A program made the position numbers and the translations under genes. Positions 21,166 to 30,151 of a stretch of 55,852 bases of DNA are shown one piece after another. Every line of letters starts with the position of its first letter. Position 1 is the stretch's first letter. The DNA comes from Acidobacteria bacterium RIFCSPLOWO2_12_FULL_54_10 (GTDB lineage: Bacteria > Acidobacteriota > Terriglobia > 2-12-FULL-54-10). Where the stretch lies: the NCBI GenBank assembly GCA_001767075.1, contig MEKX01000019.1:2091-57942 (forward strand), read 5' to 3'. Below the pieces are notes generated by a model. It was not told where the DNA came from. It saw only the letters and a program-made list of their open reading frames with translations, and did no database searches.

Positions 21166-21296
21166 CTTGAATAGTTATACATCAACGGTGGGTGGTCGCT
21201 CCCTAAACGAGATCTATATGTCGTTTAGTATCGCGGCTCGGATTCGGAATCTTGCGAGTCTACACAATTTGGGAAAATGGTATAGAGAGGCAATCC

Positions 21297-22073
21297 ATGC
21301 GAAGAAAATGGCTTCGGGTTCTGATAGTTCTGGCGTTTGTGATTCCGGCGGTGGCGCAGGAGGGGGATTTTGAAGGGGACGGGGACGACCCGGCTGACAT
21401 CTTTGGAGGCTACGGGGACAGCTCGGGCCAGCAGGGCCAGAGGGGGAATAATCCCCAGGGCAACCCGCTGGCGCAGTTCGACGAAGTGCTCGGCCAGGCA
21501 GGAATACCTCTCAGCGAGGAGCAGCGAACATTGCTCACCGCCAAGATGGAAGAACAGCGGAAAAGTATGAGGGAAGCAATTCCGGGAGGGGGACCGGCGG
21601 AAGGCCAGCGCGGAGGGCCAGGGAGCGGCCAGCCGGGAAGAGCTGGTGCAGGTCCAGGCGGGCGGCGGGGCAGTGGAATGCCGACGCAAATGGCGAACCG
21701 CATGGAAGCCTTCCAGGAAAGCCTGCTTTCCATTCTGACACCCGATCAACAAAAAGTCTGGAAGGAATACCAGACGGCAGAAATCCGGAGGCGGGGAGGG
21801 TATCCGGCACTGCGATTAATGCTGGAAGAAGCAGGAAGCCCGCTCAGCGAAGAACAGGCATTAGCCGTGCAATCCGAATATCGTGATTATTTCGATCAGC
21901 GACGCGCGCTGCGCCCGGCAGTTAGCAGTCAGGCGGATGCAGCCCAACCGGATGCAGCAAAGTTGAAGGAGATGGAAGATCAGCACCTTTCGCGATTAAT
22001 AAAACTGCTGAACGCCGAGCAACGCAAAGCGCTGATTGAGTCGCGAAGGAAGGAAACCAAAGGATCAAATTAA
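21297..22073 (+). CDS. Secreted Gly/Gln-rich protein with two LTxxQ-like (Spy/CpxP-like) helical repeats
   Basis: Signal peptide MRRKWLRVLIVLAFVIPAVAQ; AGIPLSEEQ...ILTPDQQ and AGSPLSEEQ...LLNAEQR; agagagg upstream of ATG 21297. Confidence 0.7.
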   Translation: MRRKWLRVLIVLAFVIPAVAQEGDFEGDGDDPADIFGGYGDSSGQQGQRGNNPQGNPLAQFDEVLGQAGIPLSEEQRTLLTAKMEEQRKSMREAIPGGGPAEGQRGGPGSGQPGRAGAGPGGRRGSGMPTQMANRMEAFQESLLSILTPDQQKVWKEYQTAEIRRRGGYPALRLMLEEAGSPLSEEQALAVQSEYRDYFDQRRALRPAVSSQADAAQPDAAKLKEMEDQHLSRLIKLLNAEQRKALIESRRKETKGSN

Positions 22074-22373
22074 AGACGAGCTATCCGTGCCCGTTTCAGG
22101 ACTTGAAAGGCTAATCCGAAGAGATTTCAAGAATTGGGAATCGGAGGGCGTAAAATCCGTGCTGATGTTCTGCTCTACGATATCCTCCTGGTCCTGAGTC
22201 AAATCCTCGCGGCGGTTGAAACCGATGGTGGCTTCGAGAATAAGAAAGACATCGTAACCGGCACTCTTAATATTGGCGATGGCCTCAGAAATCGGCTCGG
22301 AATCGGTCAGGGAATCATTAATCGCTGCGCCAAGATCTTTCATCAGATGCTTCAGATTGTCATCCAATTCCAT
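22065..22373 (-). CDS. Small acidic hypothetical protein
   Basis: 102 aa from MELDDNLKHLMKDLGAAINDSL...; soluble, helical. Confidence 0.65.
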   Translation of the reverse strand: MELDDNLKHLMKDLGAAINDSLTDSEPISEAIANIKSAGYDVFLILEATIGFNRREDLTQDQEDIVEQNISTDFTPSDSQFLKSLRISLSSPETGTDSSSLI

Positions 22374-22645
22374 AGCGCCCCTTCCGATGCGGTAGCATCC
22401 TGACACTGCCCGATATCTCGTAATGCCCTGAAATCCATTGTAGTGGATTTTGAGGAAATGTGCATAGATATAGAAAACCGCCAGCAAGGAGAATCATTTT
22501 CTCCGATATGGAATTTTTTTGTAAATGTAAAGGACGGCTTGATGATGAGCCGCCAACCTGTCGGCTAATTGGTCAGCGGGACGCTGGAGCTACTTGCGGG
22601 GGATACTATCACCTATTCTGAAACCGGCGGCCTATAACCGAACGA

Positions 22646-24745
22646 TTATGGCGCGACAGCAATGGTTACTGTATTGCTGGTTTGCCCCTCGAATGTGGTG
22701 AGTTGCAAGGAGACCGTGTTTCCTGTGGGTAGGCCGGCAGGCAACTGAATGTTGAGCTGATACAGGCCTACGAAAAATGGAGCCAGGCCAGCAAACAGGA
22801 CATTGGCCGCGGGGATTGCAGTTCCACCAATACGGACAGCAGGCTTGTTGACCATTTGCGGGACTGGAGCGCCATTCATTACAGGAGCGATACCGCTGGG
22901 GAAGGTGGGAGTAACCGATCCAAGTCCAGAGCAGTAAACAACAATAACATCACCTGCATTAGCAGGGCGCACTACACGGCCCGCAACACTGCCCGCCGGA
23001 GCGGCAATGATATCGTCATTGCCAATCAAAACAGCGCCTTGATCGGGATTGGTGGAAGGAACTTCGAAAATTCCCGGAGCCGTGGGGCTGAGAGTCACAT
23101 TAATGGTGTTGCCAGCAGCACCGGGACCTGTGAAGACGGTGATGTCGGCGGAGGAACCAGTGATTTCATAAGGGATCACCGCGTTGATCTGCCCTGGGCT
23201 TACAAACATGAGCGGCGCGAAACGGTTTCCGACTTTAACGCTGACCCCACCAAGCCAAGTGGGCAATGGACGTGCCACAGCCTCTTCCAAACCATTGCTG
23301 CCTTTTCCGAATGCCAAATCCGAACCGCCGATAGAAAAAATAGTACCGGGAGCGAGAGTGGTTCCAAAACCTGCGCCTTCACGGACCGGCAAACCGACGG
23401 TGGGATTTACCGTGGCGATGACGCCGCCGGGAGCAGCGGAGGTAGAGGTAGCATTGCTGAGGGTCAAATTTGACGGGCCTAAAGCAGCAGAAGCGCTGAG
23501 CGTGAGATTCGCTTCTCGGAATGGCTGGCCGTTCTGCAATGTGCCGCCGGAAGTAGCGCCCGCGGAGAGTCCTGTACCTGCAAAAGAAAAGTTGGAATCA
23601 CTGGTCAAGTTCGTGCCGGTTACCAAAACGCGGTGGGTTTTGTTGCGAGGCAGATGAAGTGGGGAACCGGAAGCCGTTATAGAGTTCCCGATGATCAGGC
23701 CGAGCAATTCGATATTTAACTGGCTGGCGGCGTTAGCGGGGAGGACGACATTCGCCGTGGCTCCTTGTCCGGCAGCCAAAGCAATCGAGGTGGGATTGGC
23801 CTGGCCACCTAAAAACGTTGTAGCAAAATTGTTATTGCCATCAACATAGTAGCTGTTTGGCCCCGGCCAGCCGTTGGAGAGAGAAATTGGTCCATCGAGC
23901 GGTTCAACCAAAACGCGGTACGTGCCCGGCGGCAAGCCGCCCAGAACATAGTCTCCTGTTGCGGTGGTTAGCTGTGAAGCAACAGGAACGCCTCCGGTCT
24001 GGCTGACCGCGACGACGTGAGCAGACTTAACATTGGTTCCGGTAGAGGTTGTCACCTTGCCGGAAATCGTGCTCGTGCTGGGCGCAAAAGTCTGCACAGG
24101 GTAGACTGTGGCGATGGTAATCATGTCATCGGACTGAAGGTCTCTGCTGGCGATGCCGGTACCCGACTCCCCAAACGGATTCATCATTGAACTGAGAATG
24201 CCACTATGATCGAGGCCGAGCAGATGGCCGATTTCGTGAATGGCGACAGCGACGAGGTCAGTGGCATTGTTCGCCCCGACGGGCGTAAAGTTTCCAGCCG
24301 TACGGCTGAAAACAATATCCACATCGACAATTCTGGTGCCGCTGGCGGCGGTAATGGCGGCAGCCAATACTCCCGTGGGAAGAGCCCCAGAAGAATCTTG
24401 AAACGTAACTAAGTTTACGCCATCGTTTGGATTGGCGTTGACCAGTTGTTTATTGAGAGAGCATTCTGATTCAAGAGGACCAAAAACAATTGCCGCTCCG
24501 GAAGCTTGAGTCCAGGTGCGGAAGGCGTCATTGATAGCGCCCAACACAACGAGCTGCTGGAGTTCTCCCGTAAAACCAGATACTCCGCCCGGATTGACGG
24601 CGCAGGAAATTGGCATGCCTTGCCATCGGACTGGCTGTCCTTGTGAATTAACAATAAAGGAACCAGCGTTAGCAAGATTAGGAAAGAACGAGAAGGCGAG
24701 AAGAGATGAGACGAGAACCAAAGCGCGGGAGTCTGTGATTTTCAT
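22646..24745 (-). CDS. Secreted matrixin-type zinc metalloprotease with carboxypeptidase-regulatory-like domain and TIGR03437-like C-terminal domain
   Basis: Signal peptide; AIHEIGHLLGLDHSG (HExxHxxGxxH) and SSMMNPF Met-turn; C-terminal PAVRIGGTAIPAANVLFAGLAPFFVGLYQLNIQLPAGLPTG. Confidence 0.9.
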   Translation of the reverse strand: MKITDSRALVLVSSLLAFSFFPNLANAGSFIVNSQGQPVRWQGMPISCAVNPGGVSGFTGELQQLVVLGAINDAFRTWTQASGAAIVFGPLESECSLNKQLVNANPNDGVNLVTFQDSSGALPTGVLAAAITAASGTRIVDVDIVFSRTAGNFTPVGANNATDLVAVAIHEIGHLLGLDHSGILSSMMNPFGESGTGIASRDLQSDDMITIATVYPVQTFAPSTSTISGKVTTSTGTNVKSAHVVAVSQTGGVPVASQLTTATGDYVLGGLPPGTYRVLVEPLDGPISLSNGWPGPNSYYVDGNNNFATTFLGGQANPTSIALAAGQGATANVVLPANAASQLNIELLGLIIGNSITASGSPLHLPRNKTHRVLVTGTNLTSDSNFSFAGTGLSAGATSGGTLQNGQPFREANLTLSASAALGPSNLTLSNATSTSAAPGGVIATVNPTVGLPVREGAGFGTTLAPGTIFSIGGSDLAFGKGSNGLEEAVARPLPTWLGGVSVKVGNRFAPLMFVSPGQINAVIPYEITGSSADITVFTGPGAAGNTINVTLSPTAPGIFEVPSTNPDQGAVLIGNDDIIAAPAGSVAGRVVRPANAGDVIVVYCSGLGSVTPTFPSGIAPVMNGAPVPQMVNKPAVRIGGTAIPAANVLFAGLAPFFVGLYQLNIQLPAGLPTGNTVSLQLTTFEGQTSNTVTIAVAP

Positions 24746-24757
24746 TGATGATGACCC

Positions 24758-25324
24758 TTACTGATTCGCCGTGGGCTGGTTTTGCCTGACAGCCGATCTT
24801 CTTATTTGGCGGAGTAACTGCGGCAACTGACGACTGGTGACTGGAGCTTGCAGGCCCAAGAAAAGCGGGGTTCTAGCAGAGCCGAGTGGGATGCTGCGAC
24901 TTACGCTTTTCAAGCCGGTAACTGGATCGGTTATGACGGGGAGGTTGCCTTGCTCGAATCCAGTAACCTGCCGCAAACCTTGGGGCGAGGTCCAGACAAA
25001 GAAGACAGCTTCCTGGCCTGCTGTGAACTGAGGTACGCCGGAGACGATCATCGCCATTCCTTCCAGTTCGCCGCCAGGCTCGTGAAGTTGAAAAACCGGA
25101 CCGAGATTGCCTTTTAGATACTCCAGAGCCTGGACGTCATAAACCGTGTAAATCATGGTTCGCGCCGAGTTCCATTCCACATGGCTGGCAAGGACATTGC
25201 CATAAACAACCGTTTGTGACTCTTCGGTCAAATCATCCAAGGCAAGTAATTCATAAACAGTTGCCCTAGCAGAGAAGGTGAGCGCAAAAGCTATCAACAG
25301 AAAACCAACCCGATGTCGCAACAT
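24758..25324 (-). CDS. Secreted hypothetical protein, likely cotranscribed with the metalloprotease
   Basis: Signal peptide MLRHRVGFLLIAFALTFSARA; 188 aa; ends 12 nt before the metalloprotease start. Confidence 0.7.
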   Translation of the reverse strand: MLRHRVGFLLIAFALTFSARATVYELLALDDLTEESQTVVYGNVLASHVEWNSARTMIYTVYDVQALEYLKGNLGPVFQLHEPGGELEGMAMIVSGVPQFTAGQEAVFFVWTSPQGLRQVTGFEQGNLPVITDPVTGLKSVSRSIPLGSARTPLFLGLQAPVTSRQLPQLLRQIRRSAVRQNQPTANQ

Positions 25325-25485
25325 TACTTCCCTCCCTCAGTCATATCGGAAACTCGCATCGAAGCCATGAGCCATTAAAAGACAAAAGAAAGCCTGGCAT
25401 TTAATCCTTTCCGATGCTCAAGGAGAGACATTGGGTTAGAACAAAGCCAGGCTCGTAATCCAGGCATCCCTGCACGAGGATGCAA

Positions 25486-26187
25486 TTAAGGCGTAGTGGC
25501 CGGAGTTGTCGCAGCGGGAGCTGGCTGCGGGGCCGGCGTGGTTGCTGTAGTCGCACCCGATGGCGCAGTCGCTGCGGGTGCTGCGCCGATTTGCGCCGAG
25601 GTCTGATCGTAAAGCTCCATTATTTTCTCGGTAATGTCGATGGCTGCATCGGCATAGAGAATGGGGCTTTGAGAGACATCAAGAACTAATTGATAACTGT
25701 TCTTTTTCGCATAGTCGGTGACAACGCCCATCATCTTGCGTCCGATCTCGTTGACGGCATCCTGTTCGGCCTGCTGGAACTCCGAGGTGGCATCCTCATT
25801 GGTCCGATTGAAGGCCTTTGTTTTATCGTCAATGGAACGAAGCAGACGAGTTTTGGCATCTTCGCTCAGCATATTATCTTGCGTGCGCAATTGGTTTTGC
25901 AGATCAATAATTTCCTTCTGCTGTTTTTCCAATTCCGCCCGCTTTGGTGCGAATTTGTTCTGGAGCTCTTTCGCCGCCGACTGTCCTTCGGTGCTTTGGG
26001 CGATAGCCGCCTGGATATTCATGATCGCCAATTTGGGCGCCGCGTTCTGAGCGAAAGCGCTGATGCCCAAGGTCAAGCCGAGAACGAGCCCGATTGCTGG
26101 AATTGCTGTTTTCACCGAACCTCCTAAGACGGATATTTTCCCCGCCATACTTTCACACAGACTAGTCATCATATTTTTATTCAGCAT
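25486..26187 (-). CDS. OmpH/Skp family periplasmic chaperone
   Basis: Signal peptide; KLAIMNIQAAIAQSTEGQSAAKELQNKFAPKRAELEKQQKEIIDLQNQL coiled coil; Ala/Thr/Pro-rich tail. Confidence 0.85.
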   Translation of the reverse strand: MLNKNMMTSLCESMAGKISVLGGSVKTAIPAIGLVLGLTLGISAFAQNAAPKLAIMNIQAAIAQSTEGQSAAKELQNKFAPKRAELEKQQKEIIDLQNQLRTQDNMLSEDAKTRLLRSIDDKTKAFNRTNEDATSEFQQAEQDAVNEIGRKMMGVVTDYAKKNSYQLVLDVSQSPILYADAAIDITEKIMELYDQTSAQIGAAPAATAPSGATTATTPAPQPAPAATTPATTP

Positions 26188-26241
26188 ATTTTTTACCGTC
26201 TCTGATTCATTTTGCTCAAAATCATAAAACTCATTCGGATA

Positions 26242-27093
26242 CTACTTCTTCAGTTCCAAGGACTTCATCTGCCGGTCCTGAATATCGAGCTTGGATTTCA
26301 AGAATTTCGGATCATTGGCGTTCAACATAATGGCTTTGTCGATGTTCTTGAGTGCCTCTGAGTAATTCTCCTTACGTGCATGAGCTACTGCAATGCTGTA
26401 GAAAGTTTCGGCATCGTTGGGATTGATCTTGAGCATGGCTTCGTAAGTCTTGAGCGCCGTATCCAAATCGCCTTTATCCGCCGCCTGGATGGCCTGCCGG
26501 TCCAAAGCCATGATGTGCACTTGAGGCACCAGCTTTTCAAATTTTGCAGCATCCAGCTTTGCAGCCATGCTAATCGATTTGAGAGCTTCGTCAGCGTTCC
26601 CTAAGCCTGCATATCCCGCAGCCAAAATGTAATAAGAATCTCCGATGCCAGGCAGCACCTCAACGGCGCGCTTACCCTTCTCAACGGTTTCGGGAAACTT
26701 ATTTTGCTGAAGCATGCCCATGCCATCTTGTAAAAGGGATTGAGCATACGCGGGGGTGGGAACGATATGCGCGCAGGTTTGCTCCGCATTTCCAGAGAGA
26801 CTAATGTGCGCTGATTTGCTGGGTATTCTCCCCTCAACGACAGCGTAAACCTGATAGGCCCCGTCATCCATGCCTTTGAACAAAACCACGCCCTGCTCGT
26901 CCGTCTTCTCTTTCTTTTCTTTGCTATTTTCCACGCTAACGAGAACGGCCTGCGCCTTTTCGAGGGGCTTTCCAGTTTCATCCGTAAGCGTGCAGCGCAA
27001 GTTGCTTTTTGCTGACGCTGGTACCGCCAGAATGGCGGCTATTGCTATGGCGGCAAAACCGCCGATTATTTTTTGAAACCTTTCCTGAGTCAA
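26242..27093 (-). CDS. Secreted protein with N-terminal carboxypeptidase-regulatory-like domain and TPR repeats
   Basis: Signal peptide; LRCTLTDETGKPLEKAQAVL; TPR-like LKTYEAMLKINPNDAETFYSIAVAHARKENYSEALKNIDKAI. Confidence 0.8.
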   Translation of the reverse strand: MTQERFQKIIGGFAAIAIAAILAVPASAKSNLRCTLTDETGKPLEKAQAVLVSVENSKEKKEKTDEQGVVLFKGMDDGAYQVYAVVEGRIPSKSAHISLSGNAEQTCAHIVPTPAYAQSLLQDGMGMLQQNKFPETVEKGKRAVEVLPGIGDSYYILAAGYAGLGNADEALKSISMAAKLDAAKFEKLVPQVHIMALDRQAIQAADKGDLDTALKTYEAMLKINPNDAETFYSIAVAHARKENYSEALKNIDKAIMLNANDPKFLKSKLDIQDRQMKSLELKK

Positions 27094-27173
27094 TTCCCTT
27101 TCCTCCTACTGAGTTATTTCAGAATCCGGTCTTTAGCTAATTTCTTGTCCTTTGCCACAAACTTACGAACCGC

Positions 27174-28718
27174 TCATGGAAGAAGTTGTGGCATCTCCGT
27201 TATGGCTTCCCGAGCAATTATAACCTGAGGGTCTGCTTCCACTTCAGCGCGATTCCCCCTCTCCATACCATATACCAGATTAAATATTTCCATCTCAATG
27301 CGCATTTTCAAATAACCCTGGTTGCTCTTCCAATCCAGCGGCGGAACGCGCACGTCTGCTTCCGTTAAATATTGCAGAAAATCGGACATGATCCGATCAT
27401 CCGCGGCAAAATCCTGCGCAACTTTGCCAATGCGCTCCAGGCACTTCTGGGCAAAGTTGATATAAGCAGTACTTTGATCCAGCCAAACAGCCCAGTCGGA
27501 TAATTGCCATGAGGAAGCGATCTGATCGGGGTGAACGCCTCCAGATGAACTAAGAGATCGTCCCCGTTCACTTAATACCCCATGCACTTCATTTTTAAGG
27601 ATACCAGCCAAAGCCGTGTCCGGCAAGGGGCGTTGTACAGAACGTCCCTTGGGGGTAAAATGGCGAGCCGTTGTTAAAACCAGCGCGGTTCCCTCACTTA
27701 AAGGCAAAACCGACTCAGCCACCCCTTTTCCAAAACTGGGCTGCCCTAAAATCCAGGCCCGGTCAAACTCCTGCAAAGCAGCAGCTAGGATTTCGGAGGC
27801 GCTAGCAGAGCGCTCATTGATGACGACAACAATCGGGACGACAGGAAATGCCGGGTCGGAAGAAACTCGATACTCCTGGCCGGGAATCGACCGACCCCGC
27901 AGGCTTACAACCAAACTACCTTTCGGGAGAAATAATCCAGCGATGTCGACAGCAGCGTCCAGCGAGCCTCCCGGATTGTCCCGCAGGTCAAGAATAATCC
28001 CGGTGAGTTTCTTGTTCGCCTGCCAAGATTCTAAAGCAGAACGAATTTCCTGCGAAGTGGCTTGTTCCATTCCGCTAATATGCAGATAACCGATGCCCGG
28101 TTCCAACAGAAACACGCGATCCACAGCCGAGCTTTCCAACTCGGCGGGGTTCAACTCGAAATCCTCTGCGACTACCTTGCCACTGCGCAGTACAGATAAT
28201 GACGCCTTCCCTTTTTTTGCGTCCTGCAATACCTGAAGCAATTCCTGCAAGTTCAGATTAGCGATCCGTTGTCCATTGATGCGAAGTATACGGTCTCCTG
28301 GACCTAAACCAGCTCGCGAAAAGGGAGTTTCCGGCAGAGCTTGCAAAACCAGAACTTGTCCTGACTGAATACTGAGAACCGCTCCAAAACCTTGCTGCAC
28401 CCCGCGCTGCTGGTCTTTAAGACCCCCAAACTGATCCGCATCAAGGAATACGGAAAATGGATCGAGGCTTGCTAATGCGCCACGGATAGCACCTTGATAA
28501 ATCGTGGTCTGAGGATCGATGGGGTCGGCAAACTGGGTAGCGAGGAGGTGATAGACCTTTGTAATCATTTCCAAACTTTTTTGGATTTCTACATTTGTTG
28601 TCTGCGTATTCGCCGATTTGGGAATTTGGGCTGCAATGGGCGTGGAATGCACCAGTAGTATAATTGCTGTCGCTGTCCATATCAGGCGCTGTATTCTTTG
28701 TACTGCCGACCTTTGCAT
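27174..28718 (-). CDS. S41 family C-terminal processing peptidase
   Basis: PDZ (GFGAVLSIQSGQVLVLQALPETPFSRAGLGPGDRILRINGQ); catalytic region NERSASASEILAAALQEFDRAWILGQPSFGKGVAES. Confidence 0.92.
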   Translation of the reverse strand: MQRSAVQRIQRLIWTATAIILLVHSTPIAAQIPKSANTQTTNVEIQKSLEMITKVYHLLATQFADPIDPQTTIYQGAIRGALASLDPFSVFLDADQFGGLKDQQRGVQQGFGAVLSIQSGQVLVLQALPETPFSRAGLGPGDRILRINGQRIANLNLQELLQVLQDAKKGKASLSVLRSGKVVAEDFELNPAELESSAVDRVFLLEPGIGYLHISGMEQATSQEIRSALESWQANKKLTGIILDLRDNPGGSLDAAVDIAGLFLPKGSLVVSLRGRSIPGQEYRVSSDPAFPVVPIVVVINERSASASEILAAALQEFDRAWILGQPSFGKGVAESVLPLSEGTALVLTTARHFTPKGRSVQRPLPDTALAGILKNEVHGVLSERGRSLSSSGGVHPDQIASSWQLSDWAVWLDQSTAYINFAQKCLERIGKVAQDFAADDRIMSDFLQYLTEADVRVPPLDWKSNQGYLKMRIEMEIFNLVYGMERGNRAEVEADPQVIIAREAITEMPQLLP

Positions 28719-28896
28719 GAATTACAGCCTCTCCAGCGCACTTCGTAAGGTTCACCTTGCATACCATTTGAAGTAAAACAATGAGGAATGGTTGCCAAAC
28801 GGACAGCAAGTTATTTACTACCGTGCATTTGCCAAATTTGACGCGTAATAGATAGAATCGTCAAGCAAGATAAAATTGCGCCCTATTTAGAAGCTA

Positions 28897-30066
28897 ATGG
28901 AAACAAACATCCCTTTCATCCATTTGAAATCGCAATACGCATCGATCCGCGAAGAAGTCGAAGCCGGCATTCACAAAGTCCTGGAGCGGCAATCGTTCAT
29001 CCTGGGTGATGAAGTAAAAGAAATGGAAGAACTCATTGCACGGCTGCATAACTGCGCCCACGGCGTGGGCTGCGCTTCCGGATCGGACGCTTTATTGCTT
29101 TCACTGCTGGCCTTGGGAATAGGGCCGGGAGACAAAGTGATTGTTCCTTCCTTCACTTTTTTCGCCACAGCCGGTTCGGTGGTACGAGCCGGAGCGACTC
29201 CGGTATTTGTGGATATAGACCCGCGCACGATGAATATTAGTCCCAGCACGGTTGAGCAAGCTTTGGCAGACCATGACCAGAAGGACATAATCAAGGCGAT
29301 CATTCCTGTACATCTTTATGGACAATGCGCTGACATGGATCGTTTGTTAAGTCTGGCTAAGCAGCACTCGCTGCCTGTGGTCGAAGATGCTGCGCAATCG
29401 ATTCTGGCGCGGTACGGCGGGCGTCCGGCGGGGTCCATGGGCAACTGCGGCTGTCTGAGCTTTTTCCCTACAAAAAATTTGGGTGGGGCGGGCGACGGCG
29501 GCATGATTCTCACGAATGACTCGAAATTGGCGGAACTATTGCACCTGCTGCGGGACCACGGCGCTAGGGAAAGAAATTTTCATATTTTGGCGGGAATCAA
29601 TAGCCGATTGGACACGCTGCAAGCAGCCGTACTACTGACGAAGGCCAAACATCTTCCCGGATGGACTGAGCAGCGACAGCAAAAGGCCGCATTCTATCAG
29701 AAACTGTTTCTGGGCGCAGGGATTTGCGATCCCGATGCAGTTTATCCAACGGCTAAATTTCCTGTCGTGCTGCCTTACACGCAACCGGGGAATTACCATG
29801 TGTTTAACCAATACACTTTGCGTGTTGCGCGAAGGAAGGAGATGGCAGATTATCTGGCGTCGCATGGCATTGGAACAGCCATATATTACCCGCTGCCGCT
29901 GCATCGGCAACCTGTATTCTCCTGCCTGAACTACGCAAACGATGCCTGTCCAGAAAGCGAGCGGGCGGCGAGCGAAGTGCTATCCATACCGATCTACCCG
30001 GAACTTTCTGATGAACAACAGGCCCAAGTAACAGGCTGTATCAATAAATTCTACTCGTCACGCTAG
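28897..30066 (+). CDS. DegT/DnrJ/EryC1/StrS family aminotransferase
   Basis: 389 aa; VGCASGSDALLLSLLALGIGPGDKVIVPSFTFFATAGSV; VEDAAQSILARY; SFFPTKNLGGAGDGG. Confidence 0.95.
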   Translation: METNIPFIHLKSQYASIREEVEAGIHKVLERQSFILGDEVKEMEELIARLHNCAHGVGCASGSDALLLSLLALGIGPGDKVIVPSFTFFATAGSVVRAGATPVFVDIDPRTMNISPSTVEQALADHDQKDIIKAIIPVHLYGQCADMDRLLSLAKQHSLPVVEDAAQSILARYGGRPAGSMGNCGCLSFFPTKNLGGAGDGGMILTNDSKLAELLHLLRDHGARERNFHILAGINSRLDTLQAAVLLTKAKHLPGWTEQRQQKAAFYQKLFLGAGICDPDAVYPTAKFPVVLPYTQPGNYHVFNQYTLRVARRKEMADYLASHGIGTAIYYPLPLHRQPVFSCLNYANDACPESERAASEVLSIPIYPELSDEQQAQVTGCINKFYSSR

Positions 30067-30151
30067 GGAGAGAACGAGCTTCTAAGGTGTGTTGGCGGGA
30101 TGTATGATGAGATGGAGTGCGATCGGTATCCGATAGCAGACTGCATCGATT

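Noticed and set aside
25391-25453. AGCCTGGC/GCCAGGCT inverted repeat after the Skp/OmpH gene
   Set aside because: Probably an ordinary long-loop terminator or chance; no further support.
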